From Nocardia panacis (GTDB lineage Bacteria > Actinomycetota > Actinomycetes > Mycobacteriales > Mycobacteriaceae), in contig NZ_QZFU01000036.1 in the NCBI RefSeq assembly GCF_003598715.1, forward strand, positions 310,001 through 374,000: a stretch of 64,000 nucleotides of DNA, written 5' to 3'. A program made the position numbers and the translations under genes. The notes under the pieces are model-generated. The model was given only the letters and a program-made list of their open reading frames with translations, had not been told where the DNA came from and made no database searches. Shown one piece after another: positions 19,801 to 26,245 of the stretch; positions within the stretch are counted from its first letter, which is position 1; each line of letters begins with the position of its first letter.

Positions 19801-20975
19801 ACGAAACGTTCGGCGGTGCGATCCGGGCGACGCAGATAGCCCGCCGCGACACCCGCGCCCGCGATGCACAGCTGGCCTGGTTCCCCTGCGGCGACGGGAT
19901 TGAACTCCGCGTCGAGCAGGTGCACTCGGACGTTGTCGATCGGGCGACCGATCGGCGCGACGGGCGGCCAGGCGGCGGCATCGCCGCTGAGGGTGTGTGC
20001 CGTGGCGTCCTGGAATTCGGTGGCACCGTAGTGATTGTGCAGGCAGGCTCCGGTGCGGTTGAACAGCCGGACCATGGCCGCGGTGATGGTCAGCCGCTCA
20101 CCCGTGGTGATGACCTCGCGCAGCGCCAATCCATCGGCCGCGACGTGATCGGCTGCGGCATCGGCGAATTGGGTCAGCGACGGCACCGGGAGGAACAGCC
20201 GCTCGACACCCGTCTCGGCGAGGAATTCGACCAGTGCGAAGGGGTCGCGCCGCATTCGGTCGTCGGCGAGGACGAGGGTGCCGCCACCGCACAGTGTCGA
20301 GAAGATCTCGTGGAAGGAGAAGTCGAAGCTGACCGCGCACACCTGGGCCGTGCGCCGCGCGCAACTCTCGGGGCGGGCGCGCTCGTGCCAGGTGAGCAGG
20401 TTGACCAGCGCGTGGTGCGTCATGGCGACGCCCTTCGGGCGGCCGGTGGAGCCCGAGGTGAAAATGGTGTACGCGGGCGCGCCGGGCTCGACCGACACCG
20501 GCTCGTATCGCTCGCCTGCGTCCGTGCGGCTCCACAGCTCGTCGGCGATCAGGACTTCGCCGACGGGCACATCGACAGAGCCGACGGGCACATCGACAGG
20601 ACCGCCGGGCAGATCGACAAGACCGCCGGGCAGATCGACAGGTCGGTCCGCGATGCAGACGCGAATTCCCGCATCCGCCACCACGATTCGCCTGCGCTCG
20701 GCCGGATCCTCCGGATCGATCGGTACGTACTGGGCACCCGCTTTCAGCACCCCGAGCATGGCCGCGAACAGTTCTGGCGTGCGCTCCATCTGCAACGCCA
20801 CCGCCGCGCCGGGCGCGACGCCTGCCGCGCGCACCCACACCGCGATCCGCTCGGCGAGCCGGTCGAGCTCGCGATAGGTCAGCGAGCGGCGGCCATCGGT
20901 GACGGCGACGAATTCGCCGCCGTCGCGCGCGCGACGCTCGAATAGGCCATGGACCGTGCCATCGGAGCAGCTCAT
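13890..20975 (-). CDS. Hybrid loading/first module: A-PCP-KS-AT-DH-KR-ACP
   Basis: 2361-residue protein that probably starts the assembly line. The N-terminal adenylation domain has A3 TSGSTGRPKG near 173, the amino-binding Asp in FDFSFHE, A8 near 423 and the A10 Lys in SSGKTDRRAL near 511. It is followed by a PCP (GGTSLHL near 565). With no condensation domain, the A-PCP pair is a loading unit for an amino or related carboxylic acid; I cannot read the substrate. Then come KS (Cys near 800 in SACSTS), AT (GHSLGEY near 1241, HAFH near 1343), DH, KR (GGLGGLG near 2001, LDD, NYAAANAF near 2143) and ACP (LGMDSL near 2295). The DH is atypical: Gln for Gly in the His motif (near 1541) and Glu for Asp in HPVLIEA (near 1700). 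Confidence 0.94.
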   Translation of the reverse strand: MSCSDGTVHGLFERRARDGGEFVAVTDGRRSLTYRELDRLAERIAVWVRAAGVAPGAAVALQMERTPELFAAMLGVLKAGAQYVPIDPEDPAERRRIVVADAGIRVCIADRPVDLPGGLVDLPGGPVDVPVGSVDVPVGEVLIADELWSRTDAGERYEPVSVEPGAPAYTIFTSGSTGRPKGVAMTHHALVNLLTWHERARPESCARRTAQVCAVSFDFSFHEIFSTLCGGGTLVLADDRMRRDPFALVEFLAETGVERLFLPVPSLTQFADAAADHVAADGLALREVITTGERLTITAAMVRLFNRTGACLHNHYGATEFQDATAHTLSGDAAAWPPVAPIGRPIDNVRVHLLDAEFNPVAAGEPGQLCIAGAGVAAGYLRRPDRTAERFVPDPFGSGTMYLTGDLARLGADGTLEHLGRIDDQVKIRGVRIEPGEIEALLTEFAEVREAAVLAHEVRGRQRLVAHVVLRGTEAGAAARLHRHLSLRLPAHMLPEAYAVLAAMPRTSSGKTDRRALVPPGAFDRLLDGALTLPGTATERLLAEVWREVLSLDEIGTDDSFFDIGGTSLHLVAIQRALSERLGGIGVVDLFRYPTIRAMARYLDGPSVSTPRARRGPRPTAPAGDIAIIGMAGRFPGADDIETFWRNLREGVESIRPLTDAELEQVTPGLREHPDYVRAAATVPDIELFDADFFGMTAKEAALVDPQQRVFLECAWEAFERAGYPPGPQVGSVGVFAGGGISTYLINNLNPHFGFPSGGPLIEADMLQFQLKLGNDRNYLPTRVSYKLDLRGPSIAVQSACSTSLVAVHLAVRSLRSGECAMALAGGVSIVVPQRGGYLFEEGMIRSADGHCRAFDAEADGTLFGNGCGVVLLKPLDTALADGDRVIAVIKGSAVNNDGADKSAFTAPSVARQTEVVADALADAGVDAAEIGYVEAHGTGTALGDPIEVAALARAFRESASAELPNGKCAMGSVKTNIGHLDEAAGIAGLIKTALALEYRTLPPSLHFQRPNPHIDFAASPFHIGARVARWPGVPGSRRAGVSSFGMGGTNCHVVLAESVRAEPDSTDAAEGLFAVSARTPEALRELCGRYIELLGGPDTPRLADLCFTAAAGRRHFEHRFAVYGRSVEDILGELRSFVAQPIEPAPARGAGRIAFVFGGQGAQYAGMGQALYAQEPIFRAALDECAELLREELPRPLPELIHDADRIHDTAIAQPALFAVEYALARLWESRGVRPDAVMGHSLGEYVAACLAGVFALPDALALVAARGRLMQALPRIGRMVSIALAESAAADLIADHADHVAIAAVNGAAATVLSGRTDALAAICAELDRRGIGHRELTVSHAFHSPLMRPMVAEFGRIAEKVEFAAPTIPVVSNLSGRLATEAIATADYWVDHVLRPVRFADGVATLAGFGVDIFLEVAPKPTLLHQISEELSHAPIMALPTLRRDREIETLLRSTRELYLGGVAMRPVGPTGTARRVPLPTYPWQRGRHWIAAPSAAAPGADPGRPLAGRPVELADSNEIRLQAAHGPGRLSWLGDHRVFQTIVMPGVAYLEAAFEASREAFGTVDVELRDFFIHRSMTFTGESDERNAQIVLRPEDIGGHALQIFSKPARGPWTLHASGRLVDAAASDVVEPLDELRSRFTTEVPVAEIYQGEREREIDLGPLFHATRRLWREGATCLAELELPEALRAEANSYVVHPVLIEACFLALTVTYPEKYGRRTYVPVGVGRVRSHSGAGAPAWCHARLAPAEEEDPETLRGTLDLFDADGRVVLAMTGVLLKRAERQTMVGRSEAAWRDWLYRTSWVPRPVSAQARPGRCLVLSDGELGRELGRIVGARVAPAATSVAEYRDLLAAETDLVVALWPAERTGAPDAVVAESVRLLHLVQALIERGTGRLCLVTRGGAAVAGRTVADPVQAALGGLARVIAQEQVDLGCTHIDLDPALEVAADAALLAAELGASSAAEQVGYVREVRHVARLTRATASAGAVPVRPDATYLITGGLGGLGLETARLLVERGARHLVLVGRSAPGPEAEAAIAELRDGGARVRVESVDIASAAAVTACLAAISAESPPLRGVLHLAGVLDDGVLAGQSAERFAKVLAAKAIGAWHLHRLTEDLDFFVLFSSVSSALGTPGQANYAAANAFLDGLASYRRGLGLPGLAIQWGSWAEKGMSARLGLEGKLERLGEGVIPVADGLGALDALLQSPPSSGSVAVLPIVWTRYLEHQSAPAPLLADFQPTSHTAAPRTRLVDAPPGKRRALLESLVRQVVTDSIGSDIGLDPNAGFFALGMDSLTAIELRNRLQTALGCRLGQMVVFDYPTIASLTEHLWDLLGAAETDAEFDATDDVARQLAKKLGI
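20559..20642. repeat. Four 21-bp tandem repeats inside the adenylation domain
   Basis: Four in-frame 21-bp units at 20559, 20580, 20601 and 20622, the first two and the last two nearly identical to each other. On the coding (minus) strand they give four 7-residue units of the pattern VDxPxGx, inserted between the A2 and A3 core motifs, where A domains normally have a short variable loop. Replication slippage is the likely origin. Confidence 0.9.
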
Positions 20976-21301
20976 GGCCGGACCACCGATAATCCGACGT
21001 GCATCATTCCACCCGGAGCGGGTTCGGATTTATTCATCGGACGCTTTTCCCTCCGCGCGTCCGGCACAGATGTACCGCATTTTGAGATCAACCCCTTACG
21101 GCGCAGCTTAAGACTTCAGCGCGGCTCAATCCCTAGGCACAGCGAGAATCGCCGAGTCCAGCCCGAAACATACCGACCCGCTCGCACGGAAATATCTGTT
21201 GATTGTCGAAGCGGGATCTTGAAGACGAATACGCCGCTGTTTATCCCCAATGCTTAATCGCTTCGGTCGCAAATCTATCACATCCATCTGGAAGCACGAA
21301 G

Positions 21302-21317
21302 TGTGACTAAGATCACA
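21302..21317. promoter_or_regulatory. Crp/GlxR-type operator palindrome
   Basis: The sequence TGTGACTAAGATCACA is an exact match to TGTGA-N6-TCACA, the consensus for Crp-family regulators, including mycobacterial Crp and corynebacterial GlxR. It lies between the two divergent biosynthetic operons, about 330 bp from the PKS start and 310 bp from the extender-unit start, so it could tie either or both to cAMP or carbon status. The match is seen; binding is inferred. Confidence 0.65.
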
Positions 21318-21540
21318 TCCGTCGGATGGGACAATCCGCTCGCCCCGCTCAGTGCGATGCGGTAAGCGTTGAAGGGTTGAGTGGGCGGTTTGATCCCGAG
21401 CAGATCCCAGGGACCAAGTCTTCCGAATGTGAAATATTTCAGAATACGAACACCAGGCAGCACACCTACTCCCCTTGAATCCCGCAAGAACACAGACTTC
21501 AATGAAGCGGCCTGACCTGCGTACCGGGATTCTCTCATCC

Positions 21541-21546
21541 TATAAA
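21541..21546 (+). promoter_or_regulatory. Possible -10 box for the extender-unit operon
   Basis: TATAAA sits 80 bp before the GTG start of the dehydrogenase gene. It is one of few AT-rich hexamers here and is well placed for a short leader. I see no good -35 at 16-18 bp spacing, so this is tentative. Confidence 0.3.
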
Positions 21547-21625
21547 TCGCGGCGTGCGACCACACCGGGCGACAGCCTTTGTGTGGCACATTCGTGAATT
21601 CAGAAAAGGTAGAGAGGTAAGCGGC

Positions 21626-22495
21626 GTGACACAGATAGGCACCGTCGGCGTCATCGGCGCCGGAGTAATGGGGCGGGGCGTCACCATCGCCCTGCGCCAG
21701 GCGGGTTTCGAGGTCGTACTCGTCGACATTTCCGACGAGATATTGAAAACGGCATCGACACGCCTGAACGACGATGCGCGACTATATTCGATTCTGGCGC
21801 GCGACAATCCGATCACCGGCACCGAAATAGAGGCCGGAACGCAGTTCACCACCGATCTGACCGAGATCCGCCGCACCGATTTCGTGGTCGAGAATGCCAC
21901 CGAGAAGTGGCTGGTCAAGCGACCGATCTACGAGCGGATGGCCGAGATCTGCGGCACCGAGACCATCATCGCGGTCAATACCTCCGCGATCCCCATCACC
22001 CGGCTCGGCGCGCTCACCGGCCACCCCGATCGGGTGCTCGGCATGCATTTCATGAATCCGGTCCCACTCAAACCGACGGTCGAGGTCATTCGTGGCTTTC
22101 ACACCTCCGAGACCACCATCGACATATCGCGGGATTTTCTCGCCGCCATGGGCAAAAAGAGCATAGTGGTGAATGATTCCCCCGGATTCGTCACCAACCG
22201 GGTCATGATGCTCACCGTCAACGAGGCGGTCTATCTGCTCCAGGAGAATGTCGGCGCGGCCCGCGATATCGACCGACTCTTCGTGGAATGTTTCGGCCAC
22301 ACCATGGGTCCGCTGGAAACCGCCGACCTGATCGGCCTTGACACGGTACTGTTGTCGCTCGAAGTTCTGTACGAGGAATTCAAGGACAGCAAGTATCGCC
22401 CGTGTCCACTGCTCACCAAATTGGTCGACGCCGGACTCAACGGCCGCAAATCGGGCCGTGGCTTTTTCGATTACACCGTCACTAACCGCGGATAA
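21626..22495 (+). CDS. 3-hydroxyacyl-CoA dehydrogenase-like enzyme (putative seryl-ACP oxidation)
   Basis: 289-residue NAD-dependent enzyme of the 3-hydroxybutyryl-CoA dehydrogenase family: Rossmann motif GVIGAGVMG at the N-terminus, HFMNPV in mid-protein and a C-terminal helical dimerisation domain. The GTG start at 21626 is preferred over the longer frame from 21554 because an AGAGAGG ribosome site precedes it and the Rossmann strand then begins at the usual place. In this operon it should oxidise the beta-hydroxyl of a carrier-bound substrate, probably seryl-ACP, to the aldehyde, as proposed for ZmaG in zwittermicin biosynthesis. A fatty-acid role is less likely because no thiolase or hydratase is nearby. 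Confidence 0.85.
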   Translation: MTQIGTVGVIGAGVMGRGVTIALRQAGFEVVLVDISDEILKTASTRLNDDARLYSILARDNPITGTEIEAGTQFTTDLTEIRRTDFVVENATEKWLVKRPIYERMAEICGTETIIAVNTSAIPITRLGALTGHPDRVLGMHFMNPVPLKPTVEVIRGFHTSETTIDISRDFLAAMGKKSIVVNDSPGFVTNRVMMLTVNEAVYLLQENVGAARDIDRLFVECFGHTMGPLETADLIGLDTVLLSLEVLYEEFKDSKYRPCPLLTKLVDAGLNGRKSGRGFFDYTVTNRG

Positions 22496-22511
22496 ACGCC
22501 GAGGGGCAGCA

Positions 22512-22751
22512 ATGGACAGCAGGGATATCATTCGCCAGTTCATCCTGGACAATGTGGCGGTATCGGAGATCGGCGACGATGTCGACCTCTTCGACGCGGG
22601 CCTGGTGCGCTCGATGTTCGTCATGCAGCTGGTGGTGTTCGTCGAGCAGGAGTTCGGCATCGCCGTCACCGGCGCGGATCTGGACTTCGCGCATTTCCGG
22701 TCCGTCGAGCGCATCGACGACCTGGTCAAACGCAAAGTCACGACCGTCTAG
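22512..22751 (+). CDS. Free-standing acyl carrier protein
   Basis: 79-residue acidic carrier protein. The phosphopantetheine serine is in GLVRSMF near residue 35, in place of the usual GxDS(L/M). The start is an ATG behind a GAGGGG ribosome site, 16 bp after the dehydrogenase gene. Free ACPs with this kind of motif occur in hydroxy-, methoxy- and aminomalonyl-ACP pathways. It is the likely carrier on which the amino acid is loaded and oxidised, with the matured unit passed to a PKS acyltransferase. Confidence 0.88.
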   Translation: MDSRDIIRQFILDNVAVSEIGDDVDLFDAGLVRSMFVMQLVVFVEQEFGIAVTGADLDFAHFRSVERIDDLVKRKVTTV

Positions 22752-22760
22752 GGATATGCC

Positions 22761-23966
22761 ATGAGCCAGCACGCCATGAGAAGTCAGGCATCGACCGTGG
22801 ACGTCCGCCTGGACCGCAGCCTACCGGCGGAGTTCACCCCCGAGCTCAAGAAGCGACTCTTCTTCATTTCCCATTCCATCGAGGATTTCGAACTGGTCGG
22901 TACCGACGGCGCCACCGAATCGGTGCGCCTCACCCTCGCGGGCGGCGACGCCGCCGCGATCGCCGCACAGATCAACCGGGTGGTCGCCGACGAGATCCTC
23001 ACCCAGCGCGCGCTGCCGCCGCGAGTCGCCTGGCAGTCCCCGATCGCGCCGAGCGCCCTCGTGGATCCCTTTCCGCAACTCGTGGCCGCGGGTGCGGCAT
23101 TCACCTCGGGCGAGGGTCAAATCGGCTTCGGCGAACCGCTGGTCTCCCTGTTCGACTATCTCGATCGCCGCCTGCGCGCCATCGCGCTCGGCCTCGACAA
23201 CGCCGCCGAATACCGCTACCCCACCCTGCTGCCCACCGCGGTGCTGGAGCGCTTCCACTACTTCTCGTCGTTCCCGCAGTTCGCCATGTTCGTCACCCGA
23301 CTGCACAACGACATCGACGTGTACCGCACCTTCACGGACCGCTACCGCGCCGAGAACCGGGTCCCCGACGAGCTTTTCGACTTCTGCGCCAATCGCGACT
23401 ACTGCCTGCCGCCCACCATGTGCTATCACAGCTACCACCAGCACACCGGCCACACGCTCGACCGCGATACCGTCCTCACGGCTCGCGGCAAGTCCTTCCG
23501 CTTCGAATCGCGCTACCACGCGGGCCTGGAGCGCCTGTGGGACTTCACGATTCGCGAGATCGTCTTCCTCGGCTCACCCGAGCACGCCGCGCGCAGCCGC
23601 GACGCGGTGATGCGGCAGAGCTTCGCGCTCATGGAGGAATTGGGCCTGGCAGGCCGCTGCGAGGTGGCCAGCGACCACTTCTTCGGCAATGCCGAAGTGG
23701 CCGAACGCATTTTCTCCCAGCGCATGATGGAGCTGAAGTTCGAACTGCTGCTGCCGATCGCGCCGGGTCGGTTCATCGCGGCGGGATCGTTCAATCTGCA
23801 CGGCCGATTCTTCGGCGAATCCTTCGACATCGACGGCCCGGACGGCGGTCCGGTGTCCAGTGGCTGCGTCGGATTCGGCCTGGAGCGCCTGGCCTACGCC
23901 TTCCTGTGCCAGCACGGGATCGACACCGCGACCTGGCCGGAATCCGTGCGCCGGGAGATTGGGTAA
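22761..23966 (+). CDS. Class II seryl-tRNA-synthetase-like amino acid:[carrier protein] ligase
   Basis: 401-residue class II synthetase-like protein with no tRNA-binding arm. The Zn-binding triad of atypical SerRS and amino acid:carrier-protein ligases can be read as Cys221 (in TMCYHSY), Glu266 (in TIREIV) and Cys369 (in SSGCVGF); spacings of 45 and 103 match what I recall for the Bradyrhizobium ligase. Motif 3 is GFGLERLAY. It lies 9 bp after the ACP gene and 6 bp before the acyl-CoA-dehydrogenase gene. The expected reaction is ATP-dependent activation of an amino acid, probably serine given the following oxidations, and transfer to the ACP phosphopantetheine. It replaces the adenylation enzyme (ZmaJ) of the zwittermicin route. 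It is not a housekeeping SerRS. Confidence 0.86.
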   Translation: MSQHAMRSQASTVDVRLDRSLPAEFTPELKKRLFFISHSIEDFELVGTDGATESVRLTLAGGDAAAIAAQINRVVADEILTQRALPPRVAWQSPIAPSALVDPFPQLVAAGAAFTSGEGQIGFGEPLVSLFDYLDRRLRAIALGLDNAAEYRYPTLLPTAVLERFHYFSSFPQFAMFVTRLHNDIDVYRTFTDRYRAENRVPDELFDFCANRDYCLPPTMCYHSYHQHTGHTLDRDTVLTARGKSFRFESRYHAGLERLWDFTIREIVFLGSPEHAARSRDAVMRQSFALMEELGLAGRCEVASDHFFGNAEVAERIFSQRMMELKFELLLPIAPGRFIAAGSFNLHGRFFGESFDIDGPDGGPVSSGCVGFGLERLAYAFLCQHGIDTATWPESVRREIG

Positions 23967-23972
23967 GCACCG

Positions 23973-25106
23973 ATGCGACTCACCGACCGGCAGCGCGAGG
24001 ATGTCGCCGCCTTCGCCGCCTTCACCGATGAACGGATCATCCCGGAGGCGAACCACTGGGACGCCGAGCAACACCTCTCCGACGAGATCGTGCTGGCGCT
24101 GGGCAAAGCCCGCTGGCTGGTGCCGACACTGCCGGTCGAGGCGGGCGGCACGGCACTGGATGTGCCCACCTACGGCCTGTTCAGCGCCGAAATGGGGCGC
24201 GGCTGCGGTTCGGTGCGCAATCTGGTCGCCGTTCAGGGCATGGTGGCCCATGCCATTCTGAAATGGGGTTCCCGCGCGCAGTCCGAGCGCTGGGTGCCGC
24301 GGATCGCGGCGGGCGAGGCGGTCGGCGCCTTCGCCCTGACCGAACCCGAGAATGGCAGCGATGCCCGCAATGGCCGCACCACCGCCGAGCGGATCGCGGG
24401 CGGCTACCGGCTCACCGGTCGCAAGAAATGGATGAGTTTCGGTCAGCGCGCGGCGGTCTTCCTGGTTTTCGCCCGCCTCGACGATGAGCCCGCGGTTTTC
24501 CTGGTCGAGCGGGAAACGCCGAATTTCACCGTCCGACCGATCGGCGGCCTGCTCGGGTTGCGGGCCTCCGAATTGGCCGAACTGGAGCTGAACGGCTGCG
24601 AGATCCCGGCGGAGAATCTGATCGCGCACGGCCGACTGGTTTTCGACCTGGTGGCCACCACCTCCCTGGATTACGGCCGCTACAGCACCGCGTGGGGCGC
24701 GGTCGGCTTGGCCACGGCCTGTCTGGACGCCAGCCTCGACTACGCCCGCACCCGCACCCAGTTCGAGGTCCCGCTGGCCGAGCACCAGCTCATTCGCGCT
24801 CTACTCACGGATATGGTCGCGGCTGTCGAGGCGGCGCGACTGCTGTGCGGGCAGGCGGGCGAGTTGCGCGCTGCGGGCCACCAGGACGCGGTGCGCCAAA
24901 CGTTGATCGCCAAATACTTCGCCTCCCGCGCCGCCTACCAGGTCGCCGGTGACGCGGTCCAGGTGCACGGGGCCAATGGTGTGAGCTCGGACTACCCGGT
25001 GCAACGGCATCTGCGCGATGCCAAAATCCAGGAGATCATCGAGGGCACCAGCGAGATCCAGCGCTTGCAGATCGCCGAGGCCACCTTGCAACGCACTCGA
25101 GTCTGA
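23973..25106 (+). CDS. Acyl-CoA dehydrogenase-like flavoenzyme (putative aminomalonyl-ACP formation)
   Basis: 377-residue acyl-CoA dehydrogenase fold: helical N-terminal domain, central beta-domain with ALTEPENGSDA, and C-terminal helices with the active-site Glu in IIEGTSEIQR near 360. It follows the ligase by 6 bp and is the last gene before a hairpin terminator. Homologues in the extender-unit cassettes of zwittermicin (ZmaI) and methoxymalonyl-type pathways oxidise the carrier-bound aldehyde to the carboxylate, giving here aminomalonyl-ACP. That reaction is inferred from the family and the neighbours. Confidence 0.86.
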   Translation: MRLTDRQREDVAAFAAFTDERIIPEANHWDAEQHLSDEIVLALGKARWLVPTLPVEAGGTALDVPTYGLFSAEMGRGCGSVRNLVAVQGMVAHAILKWGSRAQSERWVPRIAAGEAVGAFALTEPENGSDARNGRTTAERIAGGYRLTGRKKWMSFGQRAAVFLVFARLDDEPAVFLVERETPNFTVRPIGGLLGLRASELAELELNGCEIPAENLIAHGRLVFDLVATTSLDYGRYSTAWGAVGLATACLDASLDYARTRTQFEVPLAEHQLIRALLTDMVAAVEAARLLCGQAGELRAAGHQDAVRQTLIAKYFASRAAYQVAGDAVQVHGANGVSSDYPVQRHLRDAKIQEIIEGTSEIQRLQIAEATLQRTRV

Positions 25107-25111
25107 GGTTG

Positions 25112-25135
25112 TGCCCCCGGCGCGCGTCGGGGGCA
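25112..25135 (+). terminator. Hairpin terminator after the extender-unit operon
   Basis: Perfect 8-bp inverted repeat TGCCCCCG / CGGGGGCA with an 8-nt loop, starting 5 bp after the acyl-CoA-dehydrogenase stop. There is no T-tract, as is common in high-GC actinobacteria. It separates the extender-unit genes from the transglycosylase-methyltransferase pair. Confidence 0.65.
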
Positions 25136-25143
25136 TACCGCTT

Positions 25144-25172
25144 TTGCGTCGCTTCCGGCGGCCGGGTAGCAT
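25144..25172 (+). promoter_or_regulatory. Sigma-70-type promoter for the transglycosylase-methyltransferase pair
   Basis: TTGCGT (25144-25149) and TAGCAT (25167-25172) are separated by 17 bp, directly behind the terminator and about 40 bp before the GTG start at 25211. Both boxes fit actinobacterial housekeeping promoters, so these genes are probably a separate transcription unit. Confidence 0.5.
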
Positions 25173-25210
25173 GGCCGGTCGTCCAAAAGCAGCCTAGAGG
25201 ATTCGAGTCC

Positions 25211-26245
25211 GTGACTTCCAGGGAGTTCGTCACCAAGCGTGGGAGCAAGCATCGGCTTCCCATTTTTCTGCCGGTATTCCAGCCGCATCGGCAGAATAAT
25301 GCACTGCTGAGCAAGAAAATTACCGGACCCACCATCGACGGCTGCATCGTCAATTCCTATTTCCTCTACAAGCAGCGCGATATTCGCAAACAACTGCTCG
25401 AGAGTGGCGACCTGCACAGCTATCTGGGATTCGAGGGGCTGGTCACTACGGATTCCGGGGCGTTCCAGGGTTTCACCCGGAGTCTGTACCTGGACAATCG
25501 CGATATCGTGCGCTTCCAGGACCGGATCGGCAGCGATGTCTTCGCGCCACTGGATCTGGTCACCCCGCCCGGCGACTCCCGCAACGTCGCCGAATCGAAG
25601 CTGGCGGCCACCGAGAAGCGGATCCGCCAGGCATTGCCGCTGGCCGAGCGCGGCATCCTGGCGGGCGTCCAACAGGGCGGGCGCTTCATGGAATTGCGGC
25701 GCCGCAGCGTGCGCACGCTGCGCGATCTCGGGGTGAGCTACCTGGCGCTCGGCAGCCTGGTGCCGTTCTTCAATCGCAATCACGATCTGCGTTTCGTGGC
25801 CGAGGTCGCCACCGACGCGCGCGACGTCATCGGACCCGATATCCCGATCCACCTCTACGGTTCGGGCGATCCGTGCGAGATCCCGTTCCTGGTGGCCGCC
25901 GGGGTGAATGTGTTCGACTCCGCCTCGTACGGCCATTTCGCCAGGGACGGCTGGTATATGACCCCGTTCGGCGCGCTGCGCGATCCCGGCCCCCTCGTCG
26001 CGGGCGAGTTCCGCTGCGACTGCCCGTCCTGCGTGGACAATCCGACGGAGTTCCCGACCGGCGACGAACTGACCCTGCACAACCTGTGGACCATCTGTGC
26101 CACCATGGACGAGATCAATCGGCGGCTGGATCTGGGCACCCTCCACGACTACCTCGAGGAAATAATGCAGGTGCACGACGTCTGGTTCCCCACCAGCGCG
26201 CTGCGCAGTTCCTGGCAGCAGGCGGGAGAGCCAAGCCATTACTGA
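25211..26245 (+). CDS. tRNA-guanine transglycosylase-family protein
   Basis: 344-residue TIM-barrel protein of the queuine/archaeosine tRNA-ribosyltransferase family. It has the first catalytic Asp in TTDSGAFQ, the nucleophile region in NVFDSASYG, and a Zn site CxCxxC (CDCPSC) followed about 22 residues later by His (LHNLW). The GTG at 25211 follows AGAGG and fits the family's usual N-terminus better than the longer frame from 25109. Family members swap guanine for a 7-deazaguanine in tRNA, or in DNA for DpdA. No preQ0 synthesis genes are in the window, so substrate and nucleic-acid target are unknown. It overlaps the rRNA methyltransferase gene, suggesting joint action on RNA. Confidence 0.8.
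   Translation: MTSREFVTKRGSKHRLPIFLPVFQPHRQNNALLSKKITGPTIDGCIVNSYFLYKQRDIRKQLLESGDLHSYLGFEGLVTTDSGAFQGFTRSLYLDNRDIVRFQDRIGSDVFAPLDLVTPPGDSRNVAESKLAATEKRIRQALPLAERGILAGVQQGGRFMELRRRSVRTLRDLGVSYLALGSLVPFFNRNHDLRFVAEVATDARDVIGPDIPIHLYGSGDPCEIPFLVAAGVNVFDSASYGHFARDGWYMTPFGALRDPGPLVAGEFRCDCPSCVDNPTEFPTGDELTLHNLWTICATMDEINRRLDLGTLHDYLEEIMQVHDVWFPTSALRSSWQQAGEPSHY

Larger units (their letters stand above)
20976..21625. other. Divergent intergenic region between PKS genes and extender-unit operon
   Basis: About 650 bp with no convincing gene and clearly lower GC than its flanks. It must hold the promoters for the PKS operon (leftward) and the extender-unit operon (rightward). It contains a Crp-type palindrome at 21302-21317 and a TATAAA -10-like box at 21541-21546. 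A 103-codon minus-strand frame at 21278-21589 has no recognisable features and I do not call it. Confidence 0.7.

Noticed and set aside
22761..23966. Housekeeping seryl-tRNA synthetase
   Set aside because: It lacks an N-terminal tRNA-binding coiled coil and is coupled to an ACP gene and two oxidation enzymes; carrier-protein ligase fits better.
21626..25106. Methoxymalonyl-ACP pathway
   Set aside because: That route needs an FkbH-type glyceryl-transfer enzyme and an O-methyltransferase, neither of which is here; the ligase points to an amino acid instead.
25211..26245. DpdA-type DNA base-exchange system
   Set aside because: No other dpd genes (restriction, helicase or preQ0 synthesis) are adjacent; the methyltransferase partner points to RNA.
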